In this document: positions 37,810 to 46,710 of the stretch, one piece after another | Position numbering within the stretch: the stretch's first letter is position 1 | How the letters are laid out: each line of letters begins with the position of its first letter | From: Kurthia gibsonii | GTDB taxonomy: Bacteria; Bacillota; Bacilli; Bacillales_A; Planococcaceae | DNA: 47,550 nucleotides | Direction: 5' to 3' | Assembly: GCF_006539985.1 (NCBI RefSeq) | Contig: NZ_BJOB01000019.1 | Location: 1-47,550 of the forward strand | Position numbers and translations under genes: made by a program | Notes under the pieces: model-generated | Databases searched by the model: none | The model's input: the letters and a program-made list of their open reading frames with translations, nothing else | What the model was told of the DNA's origin: nothing

Positions 37810-39363
37810 TTATTCAAACTGTTTAATTTGTCCGTACAAAGCAAAATGTTTCGGTTTATCATATACTGCATATTGAATCGGAATATTAACATTGTCTTTT
37901 AACGGTTTATGCTGCACAGTTGAGTCAGTAACGACAATGGCTTGACCAAGAATAGAACCTTTAAAGTTTGTTTTGTCTTTTAATTCAATATTTGCTTTCG
38001 GTGCAAGTAATAACTTCCCTGTATTTGATTTGCCGCCATTGATTACAACACGCTTTCCACCTGATAAAATATTGCCTTTATACGTATTTGTGCGTAAAGT
38101 AATATCTGCTTTTTTACTATAGATAAACCCGCTACTACGGAAGTTTTGTGAGAATTCTAATGTTGCATCACCATCAAAATAAGTAGCAATTTTTGCTTCT
38201 TCTGCTACAATTTCACCTTCAGATTCACCCATTTCTTGAATAAATAATTTGAGTGTTCCACTACCTAAAATATGTAGTTTTGCACCACCATTTAAATTCA
38301 GTGTATCCAAGCGAAGTGTTTGAACACCGTCACCAATGTCAATATAAGCATCTACACCATCTAGTGTTAACTCTTGAAGGCGTTCTTCAGAAGACGTGAA
38401 TTGATAAGGTGTGTCTATTGAAAAGTCTTCTTGTGTTTTATCCGTTACGGTCATAGTGCTATTTTGTAAATAATAGTAATTGATTTTCTTATCTTTTTTT
38501 TCAGGGTCTGGATTTGGAATAATTTCAGTTACATATTTTTCTTCTTCATTGTATGGTTGTTCATCAATTGTTTTTAATTCATTCATCGGGAAGATTGGTA
38601 GAAAATTATTGAAATTTTGTTCATTCCAAATTTTTAAATCCGATGCTTCTGTATTCCCATCATTGAAACATTCATTCAAAAAGCTTGTTCCAGTCAATTC
38701 ATATTGACAAGAAGAACCATCTATTTGAATGTTACGTGGATTTTTACTCGCCATTAATCCCCATACTTTTGAAGCATTCTGGACAACAATTTCCTTGGAT
38801 GCATGAATGGCATAAGGTGGCTCATAGCGACCTTGCCTCATCGTTGTATCCATTTCTAAGTCTAATTGAAGGGGTTGCTTTAATTTTGTCTGCTCTCCAC
38901 CGATACGTCCAGTCGATTGAATTGTATATTGATTTGGTTTTGAATCTTTTATAATGAGTGTGGTAGAGATCGGCTGTATATCATCTACTTTTTGATGTGT
39001 ATCCCATGTTTTCGGGATACCTGATTTACGGTTTAATAAAGTTTGAATTTTATAAAGCGTAATTTTTTTTACATCAAACGCCGCTTTTTCAGATGGACTT
39101 AATCGTTCATATCGTTTTTGAACATCTTGATAAATTTGAATCATTTGTTGTTTTATTTCTAGTCTTGCATAGTCTAATCCTTCAGTCGCAACTAGATAAC
39201 TCCCTTTTGTATTTGCTGTTGTGACAAGAGGAACTTGTTTTCCTTCAACTGCTTTATTCACAATAAAGGCAGAAATAATGAATAAACTAATCAATAACAT
39301 CGCAATGAGCGACCTATTTGATTTCTGTGAAGGTCGCTTGTTTGTTTTTCTCACGTAATTCAC
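37810..39363 (-). CDS. PilX-like membrane-anchored surface protein
   Basis: The 517-aa protein has one N-terminal hydrophobic segment (about 19-37) after basic residues. A region LVATEGLDYARLEIKQQMIQI follows that resembles the helix of PilX-type pilus assembly proteins, so I infer a minor-pilin or anchored secreted protein. The C-terminal half (about 330-490) is rich in short beta repeats (for example GSGTLKLF, GATLEF-like, KGNILSGGKRVVINGGK, KGSILGQAIVV), as in right-handed beta-helix or polymer-forming domains. No prepilin cleavage motif was identified. It is divergent from pilMNO (350 bp). The start is GTG; a second GTG at 39354 is better spaced to GGGGTG. Confidence 0.55.
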   Translation of the reverse strand: MNYVRKTNKRPSQKSNRSLIAMLLISLFIISAFIVNKAVEGKQVPLVTTANTKGSYLVATEGLDYARLEIKQQMIQIYQDVQKRYERLSPSEKAAFDVKKITLYKIQTLLNRKSGIPKTWDTHQKVDDIQPISTTLIIKDSKPNQYTIQSTGRIGGEQTKLKQPLQLDLEMDTTMRQGRYEPPYAIHASKEIVVQNASKVWGLMASKNPRNIQIDGSSCQYELTGTSFLNECFNDGNTEASDLKIWNEQNFNNFLPIFPMNELKTIDEQPYNEEEKYVTEIIPNPDPEKKDKKINYYYLQNSTMTVTDKTQEDFSIDTPYQFTSSEERLQELTLDGVDAYIDIGDGVQTLRLDTLNLNGGAKLHILGSGTLKLFIQEMGESEGEIVAEEAKIATYFDGDATLEFSQNFRSSGFIYSKKADITLRTNTYKGNILSGGKRVVINGGKSNTGKLLLAPKANIELKDKTNFKGSILGQAIVVTDSTVQHKPLKDNVNIPIQYAVYDKPKHFALYGQIKQFE

Positions 39364-39712
39364 CCCGGTTAATCAATTTGATTTCTGTGTATGTAAAAAG
39401 TCATGTTATTTATAATATACCCATTTTTTTCTATTTCAGCTCTTTTTTGATGTATTATAGTAATAATCGTTTTTTCTCACGTAACTATCATACAATTTAC
39501 AAAAAATGTACTCAATAGCTTTCTTGTTAATTTTTAGGGCAATATATTTATTTTACACTCCAAAAGTATTATAATGAAAAAATATATGAAAGAAAAAATA
39601 AATTCTACTTTTTTCCTGAAAATGTATTCGTTATGTAAAAAATAGGGTATGTATCCGAGTGATAACATGTAAAGTGTATAATTAAAAGAGAGAAAAAGAG
39701 GAGGTACCCAAA
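39364..39712. other. Divergent intergenic region, PilX-like gene to pilM
   Basis: AT-rich, with a TATAAT at 39677-39682 as a likely -10 for pilM (the -35, TCCGAG, is poor). Two 14-nt direct repeats link it to the start of the PilX-like gene: ATTTGATTTCTGTG (39316-39329 and 39376-39389) and TTTTTCTCACGTAA (39345-39358 and 39471-39484). No ORF is present. Confidence 0.5.
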
Positions 39713-40693
39713 ATGTTAGGCAATAAGAAAAAGAGTTTATCTATTGTTTACAATGACTTTTTGGTGAGTATATTAGCGGTGGTAGGCAGCGATTTGAGTA
39801 AGGGAATTACATATCAGATTCCTCTGCAGGAAGGAATCGTACAGCATGGACGTATTTTAGACCCAGATGCTTTTTATCGCGCTTTACAAACGCCTTTAAA
39901 AAACTTAAAAATTAAAAAGTACCATGTGCGTGTTATTGTACCGAATCGTGATGTTGAGATGAAGCGTATTGCAGTTCCAGAGAATTTAACAACGTTCGAC
40001 GAAATTGATAATTATATATTTAACGAGATTGGCAAGTCGATTCATTTAGCATTTGAAGCTCCTGTTGTAGATGTTTATGATGAAGATCCAACGGATGGTG
40101 AGGCGATGCTTTTTGCAACAGAGCGTAATGAAGTCGATAAAATTATTGAAGTTGTGGAATCGCTAGGTCAAATCCCAGAAGTAGTCGATATTAAATCTTT
40201 AGCAAACTTACGTACATTAGAAAAAGTAATGCCTTCTTATACTGAAAAAACATCGATGATATTAGATTGGTCCATCAATGAAGTGACGATGTCGATTGTT
40301 GAAAATCATCATGTTAAATTATTGCGCACGCATACAATTCCAACAACACAGTCAGATTGGATGTTAAAAGAACAAGAAGCACACAGTTTTACACATACAT
40401 TGTCTAATCATATTGAGATGTATATGGATGAACTCAGTCATGCATTCGTTGAAATTCAACATATATGCCAGTTTTACGAAATATCTTTAAATAAAGGAAT
40501 GAAGCAAGTTCAACAACTCATTGTATTAGGCGATCATCCAATGTTGCCAAAGATTACAGAGTTATTGCGCGTGAAATTCCCATTAGAAGTAGTTCAAATA
40601 ACAGATGAACAAGTAGGGGAAGTTTTTACAACGTATCAATTAAAACATTGCAGTTTACTTGGATTAGAGATGAAGGAGGCTTCGATGGTATGA
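39713..40693 (+). CDS. pilM: PilM-like pilus assembly ATPase-fold protein
   Basis: The 326-aa protein resembles PilM, an actin-like cytoplasmic protein of type IV pilus machines that links PilN to the motor. The pattern is weak in primary sequence. KRIAVPENLTTFDEIDNYI, then IGKSIHLAFEAPVVDVYD, matches the PilM family, where the pilus ATPase-like fold usually carries MKRIAVP. Its identity rests mainly on the two genes behind it, pilN and pilO. It overlaps pilN at ATGA. No pilB, pilT or pilC is in the window. Confidence 0.75.
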   Translation: MLGNKKKSLSIVYNDFLVSILAVVGSDLSKGITYQIPLQEGIVQHGRILDPDAFYRALQTPLKNLKIKKYHVRVIVPNRDVEMKRIAVPENLTTFDEIDNYIFNEIGKSIHLAFEAPVVDVYDEDPTDGEAMLFATERNEVDKIIEVVESLGQIPEVVDIKSLANLRTLEKVMPSYTEKTSMILDWSINEVTMSIVENHHVKLLRTHTIPTTQSDWMLKEQEAHSFTHTLSNHIEMYMDELSHAFVEIQHICQFYEISLNKGMKQVQQLIVLGDHPMLPKITELLRVKFPLEVVQITDEQVGEVFTTYQLKHCSLLGLEMKEASMV

Positions 40694-41283
40694 TTCCAAA
40701 TATTAACCTCCTGCCGCAAGATCAGTATCCACCCAAAAGAAAAAATAGTTTAATGAAACTAATCATTATTGTTTTATTGCTTATCGTAATTATTTTTTAT
40801 GGTATTAACTATTATTTGTTAAGTAATGATATTGCGAAAATGGAGAAGAAAACGGATCAGTTAGCGACACAAATTCAAACAGAAGAAAAAACGTTAACAC
40901 AAGTACAAAGTAATCCATCTTATGCGATTGCAACGTCTGTACAATTTGCTGAGAAATACCAAACACCTATATCAAATATTATTGAAGTCGCTAATAAATA
41001 TATGCCAGGTTCTGGTGAATTAGCAGGGTTAGATTATAAAGATGATCAGGTTGAATTTATCGTGTATTTTGATAATTTAAATGAAGCTTCGACATTTATT
41101 CGTAATTTAGATAATGAGTCAATCTTCAAAACAGTAAAACTTGATTCAGCTTCGACTTTTACAAAAGTAGATGTGGATAATGTTGGTGAAGAACAGACAA
41201 TGAATGAGAATGCACAGTACAAAGCGATTATTCTTACGACATTAGATCCATCAGCAACTACTAAAACAGGGGGTGCGAAATAA
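40690..41283 (+). CDS. pilN: PilN-like pilus assembly protein
   Basis: The 197-aa protein opens with MIPNINLLPQDQYPPKR, the PilN signature NLLP by which PilN binds PilM. One membrane helix (about 21-41) and a coiled-coil (about 45-75) follow, then an alpha/beta domain. AAGGAG and the ATGA overlap with pilM set the start at 40690. It connects PilM in the cytoplasm to PilO. Confidence 0.88.
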   Translation: MIPNINLLPQDQYPPKRKNSLMKLIIIVLLLIVIIFYGINYYLLSNDIAKMEKKTDQLATQIQTEEKTLTQVQSNPSYAIATSVQFAEKYQTPISNIIEVANKYMPGSGELAGLDYKDDQVEFIVYFDNLNEASTFIRNLDNESIFKTVKLDSASTFTKVDVDNVGEEQTMNENAQYKAIILTTLDPSATTKTGGAK

Positions 41284-41984
41284 TGCGTGCAAAAAAGAAG
41301 AAAAATAATTCATTTGTGTACACATTATCCATTCTCCTCGTTATAGCGGTTGGTGTGGGATTATATTACTATGCGTTGAAACCAGAAATGGCTTTATACG
41401 ATTCACTTAATCAAAAATATACTGAACAACAAAAGTACTTAACGAAATTATCGACTGAACAAAGTCAAGCAAAAAAAGAAGTTGAACGTGCACATACGAT
41501 GAAGTCACTTGAATCGAAAATTCCTGCAAATGCGGATTTACAAAGTATTGTAGATGCTTTAGATGAAGTGGAGTATGCAAGTTCAGCAACTGTAACAAAT
41601 ATTCGTTTTAATAACTATGAAGAAGAGACGAAAGAGGTGCTTGATGAAAAAAACACGAGTCTAACAGAAGCAGAGCTATTCCAAGCAGATGAAAATGAAT
41701 TACCAATTTCTCCATTAGCAAATCAGAAAAAGCCAGAACACTTGAAGTTAATAACAATGGATTTATCTGTGAGTGCATATGATGTAAAAGATTTGAATCG
41801 CTTTATTAATAAAATAGAAAATTTGTCGCGTTTATTCATTGTGGATGCAGTTAAGTATGAAAATACGAACGAAAAAGAAGGTTTAGTTACAGCAAAAATA
41901 CAAGCGACAACATTTTATGTAGAAACAAAAAGTAAAAAAGAAACAACTAAAATAGCGAATGAGCAAAAGACCGTGAGTAAATAA
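41283..41984 (+). CDS. pilO: PilO-like pilus assembly protein
   Basis: The 233-aa protein has a basic N-terminus, one membrane helix (about 11-30), a coiled coil (about 40-75) and an alpha/beta domain. This is the layout of PilO, the partner of PilN in the periplasmic-side alignment subcomplex. The start overlaps the pilN stop (TAATG). A terminator follows about 20 bp after the stop, closing the pilMNO operon. Confidence 0.82.
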   Translation: MRAKKKKNNSFVYTLSILLVIAVGVGLYYYALKPEMALYDSLNQKYTEQQKYLTKLSTEQSQAKKEVERAHTMKSLESKIPANADLQSIVDALDEVEYASSATVTNIRFNNYEEETKEVLDEKNTSLTEAELFQADENELPISPLANQKKPEHLKLITMDLSVSAYDVKDLNRFINKIENLSRLFIVDAVKYENTNEKEGLVTAKIQATTFYVETKSKKETTKIANEQKTVSK

Positions 41985-42004
41985 TTGATGTTATGCGCAT
42001 TTAT

Positions 42005-42052
42005 AAAAGTACACCCCTCATTAATCTAGATGATGCAAGGGTGTACTTTTTT
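42005..42052 (+). terminator. Intrinsic terminator after pilO
   Basis: AAAAGTACACCC (42005-42016) and GGGTGTACTTTT (42039-42050) form a perfect 12-bp stem with T-run. Confidence 0.88.
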
Positions 42053-42201
42053 GAAAGTCGCTTTATTTTAAATCTAAAAAGAAAAATAAGTTTTTTATAA
42101 AAAAAGAGTTAAATAAAGGGTTGTTTTTAGTAAATAAAGTGAATAGTACAAAGAGCCCTTTTTAACCATACGCTATACTTTATGGAAAAAGGAGGAATTA
42201 T

Positions 42202-42771
42202 ATGAACCCCACACCAATCCATATTATAAGTTCTAACCCTTATGAAAAGAGTATATGGCAAAAATATTTTGAATATATGTCATATCAAACATTTGAATTG
42301 CCTAATGAGTATATACATGAACATCAACAAGTAAGTGAAGTGCATCTTTATTTATACCAATTACTAACAGGTATTTATGATGTATATCGTTTAGCCTATC
42401 ACCACTTTTTTGAAGTAGAAAAGAAAAAGCTTACGTATGAACAATGGTTATTTTATGTAAAAAAACATCCTTTTGCAAAAACAAAAGTAACGACGATGAT
42501 TTTACTTAAATATCGTCAATATATTTTAACGGATGTTTACGAAACGCCTGTTCGTTCTTTACCACCACAAATAAAAAACCTTCAAAAATATATTCAAACT
42601 AAGGAACCTTTTTTAGATGATGTTAGTTATAATAGGGTAGGAGAAGGGCAAACTTGTAAAGACGGTAATGAATATATTTTCACGCATGCAATTGAATTGC
42701 CATTCCAAAGGGTTGAAATGATGCTGAGAAAGTTGGCGGAAATGGAACATCTTGATGAGGTGATGTCATGA
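42202..42771 (+). CDS. Unrecognised 189-aa protein upstream of radC
   Basis: I do not recognise this protein. It has no signal peptide or membrane helix. It is Tyr- and Lys-rich, with a long helical middle (about 35-115, FEVEKKKLTYEQWLF). A Pro-Pro-rich segment SLPPQIKNL lies near 120. An AAGGAGG precedes the ATG. Its stop overlaps the radC start by 4 nt (ATGA), so it is translationally coupled to RadC and may act with it. In B. subtilis the gene maf is often close to this position; this protein does not look like Maf. Confidence 0.7.
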   Translation: MNPTPIHIISSNPYEKSIWQKYFEYMSYQTFELPNEYIHEHQQVSEVHLYLYQLLTGIYDVYRLAYHHFFEVEKKKLTYEQWLFYVKKHPFAKTKVTTMILLKYRQYILTDVYETPVRSLPPQIKNLQKYIQTKEPFLDDVSYNRVGEGQTCKDGNEYIFTHAIELPFQRVEMMLRKLAEMEHLDEVMS

Positions 42772-43460
42772 TGAAAAAAGTCAATCATTGTATCCAGCAA
42801 GTAGCGACACAAGAACGACCGAGAGAACGATTGGTTTTGTTTGGTGCAGAACAACTTTCGAATCATGAGCTATTAGCGATTTTAATTGGCTCAGGAACGA
42901 AAAAAGAATCTGTTCTTGATATTGCAACACGATTACTAAATCAGTTTGAAACATTACTCAATTTGAAGCATGCCACAATTGAAGAACTGCAAGCAGTCGA
43001 TGGAATTGGTCGCGTTAAAGCGATGTATTTATTGGCGGCTTTTGAACTAGGAAGAAGAAGTCATCTTCCGAATCGTTTAGAGCGAACGGTTGTGAAACAT
43101 CCAGATGATGCAGCAGACTATCTAATGTCTGATTTAGCACAGTTAATGCAAGAGCATTTTGTCGTTCTATTTCTCAATGTGAAAAATGAAATCATACATA
43201 AGCAGACGATTTTTATCGGTAGCTTAAATGCGAGCATTGTTCATCCGAGAGAGATTTTTCGTGAAGCGGTAAAGCGCTCGGCAGCATCAATTATATGCGC
43301 GCATAATCATCCGTCAGGAAATCCAACTCCAAGCCCTGAAGATATAGAAGTAACGAAGAGAATAGCGGAAGCCGGAGGAATTATTGGAATTGATTTACTA
43401 GATCATATTATCATCGGCGATTATCGGTATATTAGTATGAAAGGAAAAGGTTTCTTCTGA
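42768..43460 (+). CDS. radC: RadC-family JAB-domain protein
   Basis: The 230-aa protein has N-terminal helix-hairpin-helix elements (AVDGIGRVKAMYLL, about 77-90). The C-terminal MPN/JAB metalloprotease-like domain has the JAMM motif HNHPSGNPTPSPED (about 179-192) and an upstream Glu. RadC's cellular role remains unclear; the family was linked to DNA repair and recombination. It starts at the ATGATG overlapping the previous gene. mreB follows after about 90 bp, as in B. subtilis. Confidence 0.93.
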   Translation: MMKKVNHCIQQVATQERPRERLVLFGAEQLSNHELLAILIGSGTKKESVLDIATRLLNQFETLLNLKHATIEELQAVDGIGRVKAMYLLAAFELGRRSHLPNRLERTVVKHPDDAADYLMSDLAQLMQEHFVVLFLNVKNEIIHKQTIFIGSLNASIVHPREIFREAVKRSAASIICAHNHPSGNPTPSPEDIEVTKRIAEAGGIIGIDLLDHIIIGDYRYISMKGKGFF

Positions 43461-43553
43461 TACTGTTCCTTTTTATATTTTTCCGTTATAATGAAACGTA
43501 TGATTTTATGACAGCTAGTTATTATAAACGGCTAAGGAAAGGAAGAAATTAAC

Positions 43554-44573
43554 GTGTTCGGATTAGGTGGAAAAGATGTCGGTATTGACCTTGGCACAGC
43601 AAACACACTTGTATTTATTAAAGGGAAGGGTGTCGTACTACGTGAACCATCTGTTGTAGCGAAAAATACGCAAACAAACACAACAGTAGCAGTAGGTAAC
43701 GAGGCTAAAAATATGATTGGTCGTACACCAGGATCAATCGTAGCAATTCGTCCAATGAAAGATGGCGTTATTGCAGATTTTGATATTACAACAACAATGA
43801 TTAAGCATTACTTACAAAATGCCTTAAAAGTAGTAGGTAGTTCATTCAAAAAACCAAACGTTGTTATATGTGTACCATATGGTATTACGTCAGTAGAAAA
43901 GCGTGCAGTCATTGATGCAGCACGTCAAGCGGGTGCTCGTGAAGCGTTCGTAATTGAAGAACCATTTGCAGCAGCTATCGGCGCAAATTTACCAGTATCA
44001 GAACCTACAGGTAGTATGGTTGTAGATATCGGTGGCGGTACAACAGAAGTAGCAGTAATCTCACTTGGTGGTATCGTAATCAGTGAATCTGTACGCGTAG
44101 CAGGTGATGCAATGGACCAAGCGATTATTGCATATATCCGTAAATCATATAACTTAACAATTGGTGAGCGTACAGCTGAAACAATTAAAATGGAGATTGG
44201 TTCTGCGACAAGTTCAATGGATGAAGAGCAAAAAATGGAGATTCGTGGACGTGACCTTGTAACAGGTTTACCAAAAACAATCGAAATTTCTTCTATTGAA
44301 ATTGCAGATTCATTACGTGAATCGATTTCAGCAATTATTGATGGTGTAAAGAAAACTTTAGAACAAACACCACCAGAGCTTTCAGCTGATGTTATGGAGC
44401 GCGGTATTGTTTTAACAGGTGGCGGAGCATTACTTCGCAACTTAGATAAAGTAATTAGTGATGAAACAAACATGCCTGTATTTATTGCAGAAAATCCATT
44501 AGATTGTGTAGCGATTGGAACAGGTATGTCATTAGACCAAATCGATACATTAAAACAACAGCAAACAATTTAA
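43554..44573 (+). CDS. mreB: Rod-shape-determining protein MreB
   Basis: The 339-aa bacterial actin directs cell-wall synthesis along the rod. ATP-binding motifs are visible: phosphate-1 GIDLGTANT (about 8-16), phosphate-2 [15 protein letters not shown] (about 158), and the adenosine motif [11 protein letters not shown] (about 284). The start codon is GTG after a purine-rich RBS. It heads mreBCD-minCD; intergenic gaps in the operon are short (16, 0, 18 and 1 nt). Confidence 0.97.
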   Translation: MFGLGGKDVGIDLGTANTLVFIKGKGVVLREPSVVAKNTQTNTTVAVGNEAKNMIGRTPGSIVAIRPMKDGVIADFDITTTMIKHYLQNALKVVGSSFKKPNVVICVPYGITSVEKRAVIDAARQAGAREAFVIEEPFAAAIGANLPVSEPTGSMVVDIGGGTTEVAVISLGGIVISESVRVAGDAMDQAIIAYIRKSYNLTIGERTAETIKMEIGSATSSMDEEQKMEIRGRDLVTGLPKTIEISSIEIADSLRESISAIIDGVKKTLEQTPPELSADVMERGIVLTGGGALLRNLDKVISDETNMPVFIAENPLDCVAIGTGMSLDQIDTLKQQQTI

Positions 44574-44589
44574 GGGAGGGAAATCGGCA

Positions 44590-45492
44590 ATGCCACAATT
44601 CTTATCGAATAAACGATTAATATTTCTTCTTATCGGAGTCATTCTGTTAGTGGCATTGATCAGTTGGACCTTAAGCGATCGCGATAAGGTATCACTCCCT
44701 GAACAAATTATTAAAGATACAGTCGGCTTAGGACAAAATATTGTTGCTAAGCCGGCTGGTTATGTTACAGGGCTTATTAATAGTGTAGATGACTTATTGA
44801 ACACATATGATGAGAATAAGCGTCTTAAATCACGATTAGAAGAGTTTGGTACACTTCAAGCAGAAGTAAATGAGTTAGAAGTTGAAAATAAAAAGCTTCA
44901 AAAGTTATTAGATAAAAAAACAGATCTTCGCGTATATGATCCAATTCAAGCGAATGTTATCGCGCGAAATCCTGACCAATGGGAAGAGAAGTTAATTCTA
45001 AATGAAGGATCTTCAAATGGCGTGAAAAATAACATGGCTGTTTTAACATCTGAGGGCTTAGTTGGGAAGGTTGTTCAAACAACACCTTACACATCAGAAG
45101 TAGAATTATTATCAACGAATAATACAAATTACCGCGTATCGGCTACTGTCTCAAGTAAAGGCAAAGAAGCGCGTGGTTTAATTGAAGGTTATGATGCAAA
45201 AAGAGGCGAATTAATGCTAAAACGTATTGATTCAAAATTGAAAATTAAAAAAGGTGATAAAGTAACAACTTCTGGTTTAGGGGGTATTTTCCCTAAAGGT
45301 ATTTTAATTGGAGAAGTAACAAAAGTGACAACGGATGATTTCGGTCTAACAAAATTAGCGTATGTTAAACCAGCAGCTGATTTCCAAATGATTGATCATG
45401 TAATTATTGCAAAACGTCAAGCAATCCAAGTGGATGGCTCAGACGGTGATGCTACGAATAAAAACCTTTCTTCAGAAGGGAATGACAAGTAA
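44590..45492 (+). CDS. mreC: Rod-shape-determining protein MreC
   Basis: The 300-aa protein has an N-terminal membrane helix (about 10-26) and a coiled coil (about 65-100, RLKSRLEEFGTLQAEVNELE). An extracytoplasmic beta domain follows, with SNGVKNNMAVLTSEGLVGKV and GGIFPKGILIGEV typical of MreC. It links MreB to wall synthases. The last base is shared with the mreD start. Confidence 0.95.
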   Translation: MPQFLSNKRLIFLLIGVILLVALISWTLSDRDKVSLPEQIIKDTVGLGQNIVAKPAGYVTGLINSVDDLLNTYDENKRLKSRLEEFGTLQAEVNELEVENKKLQKLLDKKTDLRVYDPIQANVIARNPDQWEEKLILNEGSSNGVKNNMAVLTSEGLVGKVVQTTPYTSEVELLSTNNTNYRVSATVSSKGKEARGLIEGYDAKRGELMLKRIDSKLKIKKGDKVTTSGLGGIFPKGILIGEVTKVTTDDFGLTKLAYVKPAADFQMIDHVIIAKRQAIQVDGSDGDATNKNLSSEGNDK

Positions 45493-46019
45493 TGGCGAAG
45501 TATTTAATTCCTGCTGTCGCCGTCATTCTATTCTTTTTAGAAACAGAATTCTCACTTTTTTCACCGATTGATATTAATGGTCAACGAGAATATTTAGTTC
45601 CTCGCTTTGTCATTCTTTATTTAATTTTTCTCTCTATCTATTATGATAAGAAGCGCGCGATGATTTATGGACTTGTTTTTGGACTCGTGTACGATATTTT
45701 TTACATTGATATTATCGGTTTGTACACTTTCCTTTATCCGTTCATTTGTTTTATTGCTGGTTCTACAGTAAAATATATACATCAGCATCTAGTTGTCACA
45801 ACAACATTATCATTACTGCTCGTAGCACTTCTGGAAATTGCGTTGCATCAATTTTTCTTACTCATAGGTTATACTGATATTTCTTTTACAGAATTTTTAA
45901 ATCATCGTTTAGTACCGACAATGATTGCCAACTCTGTATTTTTAATTATGCTTGGTTGGACGTTTAAGTACTTACTTGAAGCAAGGGTTCTAGAAAAAGC
46001 AAATCAGTCAATAATTTAA
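45492..46019 (+). CDS. mreD: Rod-shape-determining protein MreD
   Basis: The 175-aa integral membrane protein has about five or six hydrophobic helices and forms a complex with MreB and MreC. Sequence is weakly conserved, so position between mreC and minC carries the call; the segment MIYGLVFGLVYDIFYIDIIG is typical for the family. Start ATG overlaps the mreC stop by one base. Confidence 0.9.
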   Translation: MAKYLIPAVAVILFFLETEFSLFSPIDINGQREYLVPRFVILYLIFLSIYYDKKRAMIYGLVFGLVYDIFYIDIIGLYTFLYPFICFIAGSTVKYIHQHLVVTTTLSLLLVALLEIALHQFFLLIGYTDISFTEFLNHRLVPTMIANSVFLIMLGWTFKYLLEARVLEKANQSII

Positions 46020-46037
46020 TGGAGTGAGGTGGCTTTT

Positions 46038-46709
46038 TTGACAACGAAACAACTTATCAGTCTAAAGGGGACAAAAGAAGGTTTTGTCCTCAAATTAGAC
46101 GACCAATGTGGCTATGAGGAATTATTGCGTGAATTGGAAGGAAAGCTTGCAGAAGATCGTCTTGATGAACAAGTAGAGGTCCAGATTGCAATCGGAAACC
46201 GTTATTGTACAGATGAACAAATGAATGAATTGCTTCAAGCAGTACAGGAAGCATTAAATGTTCGCGTATCGAAAGTGAAAAGTGACGTCATTACGATTGA
46301 AGAATCGAACCAGCGTATAATGGAAAGTCAGTCTTCTACATATATTGGGATTGTACGCTCTGGTCAAACTGTCAGTTCAGAAGGAGATCTTGTCATTGTT
46401 GGAGATGTAAATCCGAATGCACAAGTTACAGCAGGCGGAAGTATTTATGTCTTAGGAAAGTTAAAAGGAAGAGCACATGCAGGGAAAAATGGCAACTGTG
46501 AGGCAGTTATTGGAGCGTCATTTTTATCCGCTACACATTTAGCAATTGGTCATGTTCTTGAAATCATGACGAATGAAAAGCAAGAGTTGGCTGAAACACC
46601 AGAAATGGAATGTGCTTATTTACTTGATGACGAGACAATTGGCATTAAAAGGCTTCAAGAACTGCGTATTATTAGACCGAATTTGTCTACGTTTAAGGGA
46701 GGAAGCTAA
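46038..46709 (+). CDS. minC: Septum-site-determining protein MinC
   Basis: The 223-aa FtsZ inhibitor keeps septa away from the poles. Its N-terminal domain is variable, and its C-terminal beta-helix (about 110-215) is clear, with VGDVNPNAQVTAGGSIYVLG, LKGRAHAG and ECAYLLDDETI. The C-terminal domain binds MinD. GTGAGGTGG lies before a TTG at 46038, preferred over the GTG at 46029 that overlaps the RBS. The sequence from the TTG aligns with the beginning of B. subtilis MinC. minD follows after 1 nt. Confidence 0.94.
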   Translation: MTTKQLISLKGTKEGFVLKLDDQCGYEELLRELEGKLAEDRLDEQVEVQIAIGNRYCTDEQMNELLQAVQEALNVRVSKVKSDVITIEESNQRIMESQSSTYIGIVRSGQTVSSEGDLVIVGDVNPNAQVTAGGSIYVLGKLKGRAHAGKNGNCEAVIGASFLSATHLAIGHVLEIMTNEKQELAETPEMECAYLLDDETIGIKRLQELRIIRPNLSTFKGGS

Positions 46710-46710
46710 T

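Noticed and set aside
43925-44473. 182-codon open frame antisense to mreB
   Set aside because: It lies fully inside mreB, has no RBS, and its composition is that of a complementary-strand shadow frame.
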